Source: Kordia sp. SMS9
GTDB taxonomy: Bacteria; Bacteroidota; Bacteroidia; Flavobacteriales; Flavobacteriaceae
Length of the DNA stretch: 64,000 bases
Assembly: GCF_003352465.1 (NCBI RefSeq)
Contig: NZ_CP031153.1
Location: forward strand, 2,656,987-2,720,986
Direction of reading: 5' to 3'
The notes beneath the pieces are model-generated. The model was not told the origin of the DNA, searched no databases, and saw nothing but the letters and a program-made list of their open reading frames with translations. The translations under genes were made by a program, and so were the position numbers. Below are positions 61,098-64,000 of this stretch, piece by piece (position 1 is the stretch's first letter; the number at the start of each line of letters is the position of its first letter).

Positions 61098-61871
61098 ATG
61101 GAATTAAAACTCAAAAATCCGATCTGCTTCTTCGATTTAGAAACAACAGGTGTAGAAGTAGCGAAAGATAGAATTGTAGAAATCTCAATACTCAAAGTGT
61201 ATCCTAACGGAAACAAAGAGAGCAAAACATGGTTGGTAAATCCGGAAATGCCGATTCCTCCCATGGTATCTGAAATTCACGGAATTACGGATGATAAAGT
61301 GGCGAACGAACCAACATTCAAACAACTTTCCAAAGAAATTTATAACATGATCAAGGATAGTGACTTGGCTGGTTACAACTCAGATCGCTTTGACATTCCA
61401 TTGTTGGCAGAAGAACTATTGCGTGCCGAGATTGACTTTGATATGAAAAACAAAGTTTCCGTCGATGTGCAAACTATTTTTCATAAAATGGAAAAACGTA
61501 CACTTTCTGCCGCGTATAAATTTTACTGTGGAAAAGAACTCGAAGGCGCACACGGAGCAGAAGCAGACACAAATGCGACGTATGAAGTGTTGAAATCGCA
61601 ATTGGATCGCTATGAAGAATTGGAAAATGATGTGAAAAAGTTGAGTGAATTCACAACACGTAAAAAAACTGCCGATTTTGCAGGATTTATCATTTTTGAT
61701 AAAGATGATGAGGAAATTTTCTCGTTTGGAAAGCACAAAGGAAAAAAGGTAGAAAAAGTTTTGGAAGATGAACCTGGGTATTTCGGTTGGATTCTCAACG
61801 CGAATTTTCCGTTGTACACCAAAAAAGTATTGACAGCGATTAAATTAAGAAAGTTAAACACGAAATTTTAA
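61098..61871 (+). CDS. 3'-5' exonuclease (DEDDh, DNA polymerase III epsilon-like)
   Basis: I choose ATG 61098 (MELKLKNPICFFDLETTG) over an upstream TTG. The 257-aa protein has Exo I FFDLETTG (D13, E15), Exo II AGYNSDRFDIPLL and Exo III HGAEADTNATYE (His and Asp). A C-terminal tail (about 190-257) resembles a small beta domain (EEIFSFGKHKGKKVEKVL) known from Bacteroidota exonucleases. It processes nucleic acids in repair or RNA turnover. It heads an operon with the next genes, 15 nt apart. Confidence 0.92.
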   Translation: MELKLKNPICFFDLETTGVEVAKDRIVEISILKVYPNGNKESKTWLVNPEMPIPPMVSEIHGITDDKVANEPTFKQLSKEIYNMIKDSDLAGYNSDRFDIPLLAEELLRAEIDFDMKNKVSVDVQTIFHKMEKRTLSAAYKFYCGKELEGAHGAEADTNATYEVLKSQLDRYEELENDVKKLSEFTTRKKTADFAGFIIFDKDDEEIFSFGKHKGKKVEKVLEDEPGYFGWILNANFPLYTKKVLTAIKLRKLNTKF

Positions 61872-61886
61872 AAAGTAAAAACGCCC

Positions 61887-62822
61887 TTGAGAAAGACTGC
61901 CATCATCCTCATCACATTTTTAAATTTGAGTGTTGTCTTTGCGCAAAAAAATATGGCTGGCATCATTCTCGATGAAGAAACAAAACAACCTGTAGCGTAT
62001 GCACATTTAATTATTCCTTCAGAAAAAAGAGGAACTACAGCTGATGCAGAAGGTAATTTTGAATTTACAGTTCCTGACGAATGGCTTGGGAAAATCGTAA
62101 ATATATCGTGCGTAGGTTTTGAAGATAAAAAAATAGAACTCAGGCAAAAAAAGGGATTGGTTATTTACCTAAAACCTTCTCTCGAATTCTTGAGCACAGT
62201 ACACATAACGCATACCGAGCGACAAAAAAGAAAACGAGTAAATCCGTTTCGCGGGAAGCAAATCATCGGTTTTGGAAATTTTAGTGGAGGTAAATATCCT
62301 TCCATGCTCGCGCGATATTATCCGTTCATTGAAAAGTTAGGCGAAGAAAACTACTTGGAAGAAGTCACCGTTTTTTTCTATAAAGACGGAAGGCACGATG
62401 CCAAATTTCGATTGCGAATTCTTTCTGCCACAGCAGACAAAATGCCAAAAGACGATTTGCTCGATCCAATACTTGTAGATGTAACCTATAAACAAGGAAG
62501 GATAAAAGCGCGCATGCCAGCAAATGGCATTGAAGTGCCGAGAGAAGGATTTTTTGTAGTGGTTGAACATTTATTCATCAAAGAAAATGTAGTAGAAGAA
62601 ATTGTCAACCTACAAATGAATGATTCTGTAAGAAAGCAGAATGTAAGACTAAGACGTTACGCGCCAATTTTTACAGGTATCGTAGAAAAAGCAGGAGAAT
62701 CGTTTTCGTATTACATGTCGGTCAATGGCTGGAAAAAAGTGGAAAAGTTAAAAATGCCAAAACCTAATTTTAAAGAGAATGAAATTGTCGCGCCTGCGTT
62801 TAAAGTGAAACTAACCAATTAA
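61887..62822 (+). CDS. Exported protein with a carboxypeptidase-regulatory-like domain (311 aa)
   Basis: It starts with TTG 61887 (no better ATG fits the signal peptide MRKTAIILITFLNLSVVFAQ). Residues about 20-95 are a CarboxypepD_reg-like beta-sandwich (GIILDEETKQPVAYAHLIIP; TTADAEGNFEFTVP; VNISCVGFEDKKI). The rest (about 100-311) contains beta strands with no known domain. It is probably an outer-membrane-associated or periplasmic protein. It is preceded by the exonuclease gene at 15 nt. Confidence 0.85.
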   Translation: MRKTAIILITFLNLSVVFAQKNMAGIILDEETKQPVAYAHLIIPSEKRGTTADAEGNFEFTVPDEWLGKIVNISCVGFEDKKIELRQKKGLVIYLKPSLEFLSTVHITHTERQKRKRVNPFRGKQIIGFGNFSGGKYPSMLARYYPFIEKLGEENYLEEVTVFFYKDGRHDAKFRLRILSATADKMPKDDLLDPILVDVTYKQGRIKARMPANGIEVPREGFFVVVEHLFIKENVVEEIVNLQMNDSVRKQNVRLRRYAPIFTGIVEKAGESFSYYMSVNGWKKVEKLKMPKPNFKENEIVAPAFKVKLTN

Positions 62823-62880
62823 GTCAACAAAGTGATGTGTGAGATGCGTCACAAAAAAACATAAACATAAAAGTAAGCAG

Positions 62881-63492
62881 ATGAAAATTATTTGCATCGG
62901 AAGAAACTATACAGAACATATTGCAGAACTTGAAAATGAAAAACCCAAAGATCCAGTCATTTTCATGAAATCGGATACGTCTATTCTATTAAAAAAACAG
63001 CCATTCTTTATTCCTGATTTTTCAGAAGAAATTCATCATGAAGTTGAAGTTTTGGTAAAAATTAATAAATTAGGAAAATATATTGATCAGAAATTTGCGC
63101 ACAAATATTACAATGAAATCAGTGTAGGTATTGATTTTACAGCGCGCGACTTACAATCGAAACTCAAAGCCAAAGGATTGCCTTGGGAAAAAGCCAAAGC
63201 GTTTGACGGTTCGGCGGTTGTGGGACAATGGATTTCCAAAGATCAATTTGAAGATATCAACAACTTGAATTTCAAACTTGAAAAAAACAATGAAATCGTG
63301 CAGCAAGGCAATACGCAACAAATGTTGTGGAAAATTGACGAACTGATTGCGTATGTTTCTCAATACTTTACCTTAAAAATAGGTGACATTATCTTTACAG
63401 GAACACCTGCAGGAGTTAGGAAAGTGAATGTAAACGACCGACTGACAGGATTTTTAGAGGGACAACAATTATTTTCAATATTAGTAAAATAA
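62881..63492 (+). CDS. Fumarylacetoacetate hydrolase-family protein
   Basis: I choose ATG 62881 (MKIICIGRNYTEHIAELENE), since the upstream MRCVTKKHKHK is not conserved-looking. The 203-aa protein has the FAH-family blocks CIGRNYTEHI, VIFMKSDTSIL, IHHEVEVLV (metal ligands E, E), VGIDFTARDLQ and IIFTGTPAGV. It would cleave or decarboxylate a 2,4-dioxo acid using magnesium; alternatives are oxaloacetate decarboxylase-like activities. Next gene 3 nt away. Confidence 0.92.
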   Translation: MKIICIGRNYTEHIAELENEKPKDPVIFMKSDTSILLKKQPFFIPDFSEEIHHEVEVLVKINKLGKYIDQKFAHKYYNEISVGIDFTARDLQSKLKAKGLPWEKAKAFDGSAVVGQWISKDQFEDINNLNFKLEKNNEIVQQGNTQQMLWKIDELIAYVSQYFTLKIGDIIFTGTPAGVRKVNVNDRLTGFLEGQQLFSILVK

Positions 63493-63495
63493 AAA

Positions 63496-63837
63496 ATGGC
63501 ATATAATTTAGAAAAAATAAGCGCAATTTCTGATGGCGATCAAGACTTTATAGAAGCAGTCGTAGTAGCTTTTATTGAAGAAATTCCCGCAGATCTTATT
63601 ACTTTTGAAAAAGAAGTAACTGCAAAAAACTACCACGGTATTTACCAAGTAAGTCACAAAATAAAGCCAAATTTAGACTTATTAGGCATGCAATCATCTT
63701 ACGAAAAAAACTTGCAAATACTTAGTTGGGCAAAAGCAGAAACGAATATTGCAGACATCACCAATACTTTTAGTGAAGTGCAACGTAGTATCAATATGAA
63801 TATTGAGCAACTAAAGAAAGAATTCAACCTAAACTAG
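63496..63837 (+). CDS. HPt-domain (histidine phosphotransfer) protein
   Basis: The 113-aa four-helix bundle has the phosphorylated His in QVSHKIKPNLDLLGM (pattern HxxKP). It passes phosphate between a hybrid kinase and a response regulator. It has no kinase neighbour, so it may serve a distant one, possibly the hybrid type seen at 34916. It is 3 nt downstream of the FAH-family gene and 3 nt before cinA. Confidence 0.88.
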   Translation: MAYNLEKISAISDGDQDFIEAVVVAFIEEIPADLITFEKEVTAKNYHGIYQVSHKIKPNLDLLGMQSSYEKNLQILSWAKAETNIADITNTFSEVQRSINMNIEQLKKEFNLN

Positions 63838-63840
63838 CGT

Positions 63841-64000
63841 ATGATTGCTGAAATAATTACGATTGGTGACGAAATTCTTATTGGACAAATTGTGGATACC
63901 AATTCGGTATTCATCTCCAAAGCATTGAATGAAATTGGAATTTCAGTACATCAAATCACTTCCATTCAAGACGAAAAACAACACATTTTAGAAGCCTTAG
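63841..64000 (+). CDS. cinA: CinA-family protein (start only)
   Basis: The first 53 codons read [34 protein letters not shown], the N-terminal molybdopterin-binding-like domain of CinA (nicotinamide mononucleotide deamidase / competence-damage protein). The gene continues beyond the window. It follows the HPt gene by 3 nt. Confidence 0.93.
   Translation, partial: MIAEIITIGDEILIGQIVDTNSVFISKALNEIGISVHQITSIQDEKQHILEAL

Overview
The window is a chromosome piece from a marine-type Bacteroidota, almost certainly Flavobacteriaceae. I suspect Kordia or a close relative, but that is an impression of style, not a search result. The support is low GC, TAnnTTTG-type -7 promoter boxes (the tRNA-Thr promoter fits the Bacteroidota consensus exactly), type IX secretion (T9SS) C-terminal domains, a PorP/SprF-OmpA cassette, a TonB-type beta-barrel protein, and short peptides with GG leaders.

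Layout. 1-5.7 kb: the 3' part of a giant type-B T9SS adhesin made of 138-bp repeats, broken by a 2-nt deletion, followed by its PorP/SprF partner and an OmpA-family protein. 5.8-6.5 kb: an unannotated 51-aa lanthipeptide-like precursor lying between two copies of a short inverted-repeat element. 6.5-15.7 kb: a T9SS-exported protein, an idi / pterin synthase / manA operon, tRNA-Thr, a DEAD-box helicase and several small exported proteins. 15.9-20.7 kb: a DUF4369 lipoprotein, a DUF819 transporter-like protein, and an SPFH operon with two tiny genes. 20.8-21.6 kb: decayed gene pieces, including a tyrosine recombinase. 21.6-28.1 kb: GNAT-nitrilase, VOC and Nudix genes, then a polyamine operon (arginine decarboxylase, agmatinase, deoxyhypusine-synthase-like) behind a leader with RNA pairing. 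29-32.8 kb: two ATP-grasp ligase-like genes plus an AstE/aspartoacylase-like gene, translationally coupled and probably a small-molecule pathway.

33.1-39.8 kb is a mosaic islet. It holds an intact IS whose empty target site can be reconstructed, a hybrid histidine kinase/AraC regulator and two secreted proteins. The islet is flanked by direct repeats that include the 3' end of alkB. 39.8-42 kb: alkB, a VanX-like dipeptidase and four consecutive GG-leader peptides, the last with a hevein-like cysteine pattern.

42.2-64 kb is mostly housekeeping: RluA-type pseudouridine synthase, a beta-lactamase-fold hydrolase, htpG, an S9 peptidase, fabH, an outer-membrane beta-barrel protein, a CoA-binding protein, a sodium/solute symporter, recR, a glycosyltransferase, an acyltransferase E2, an exonuclease, an FAH-family enzyme, an HPt protein and the start of cinA. 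A ParE-type toxin-antitoxin pair sits between a dead duplicate of the recR 5' end and intact recR.

The most novel material is the peptide genes (5984-6139 and 41221-41967), the ATP-grasp cluster, and the two islets bounded by duplicated gene ends.
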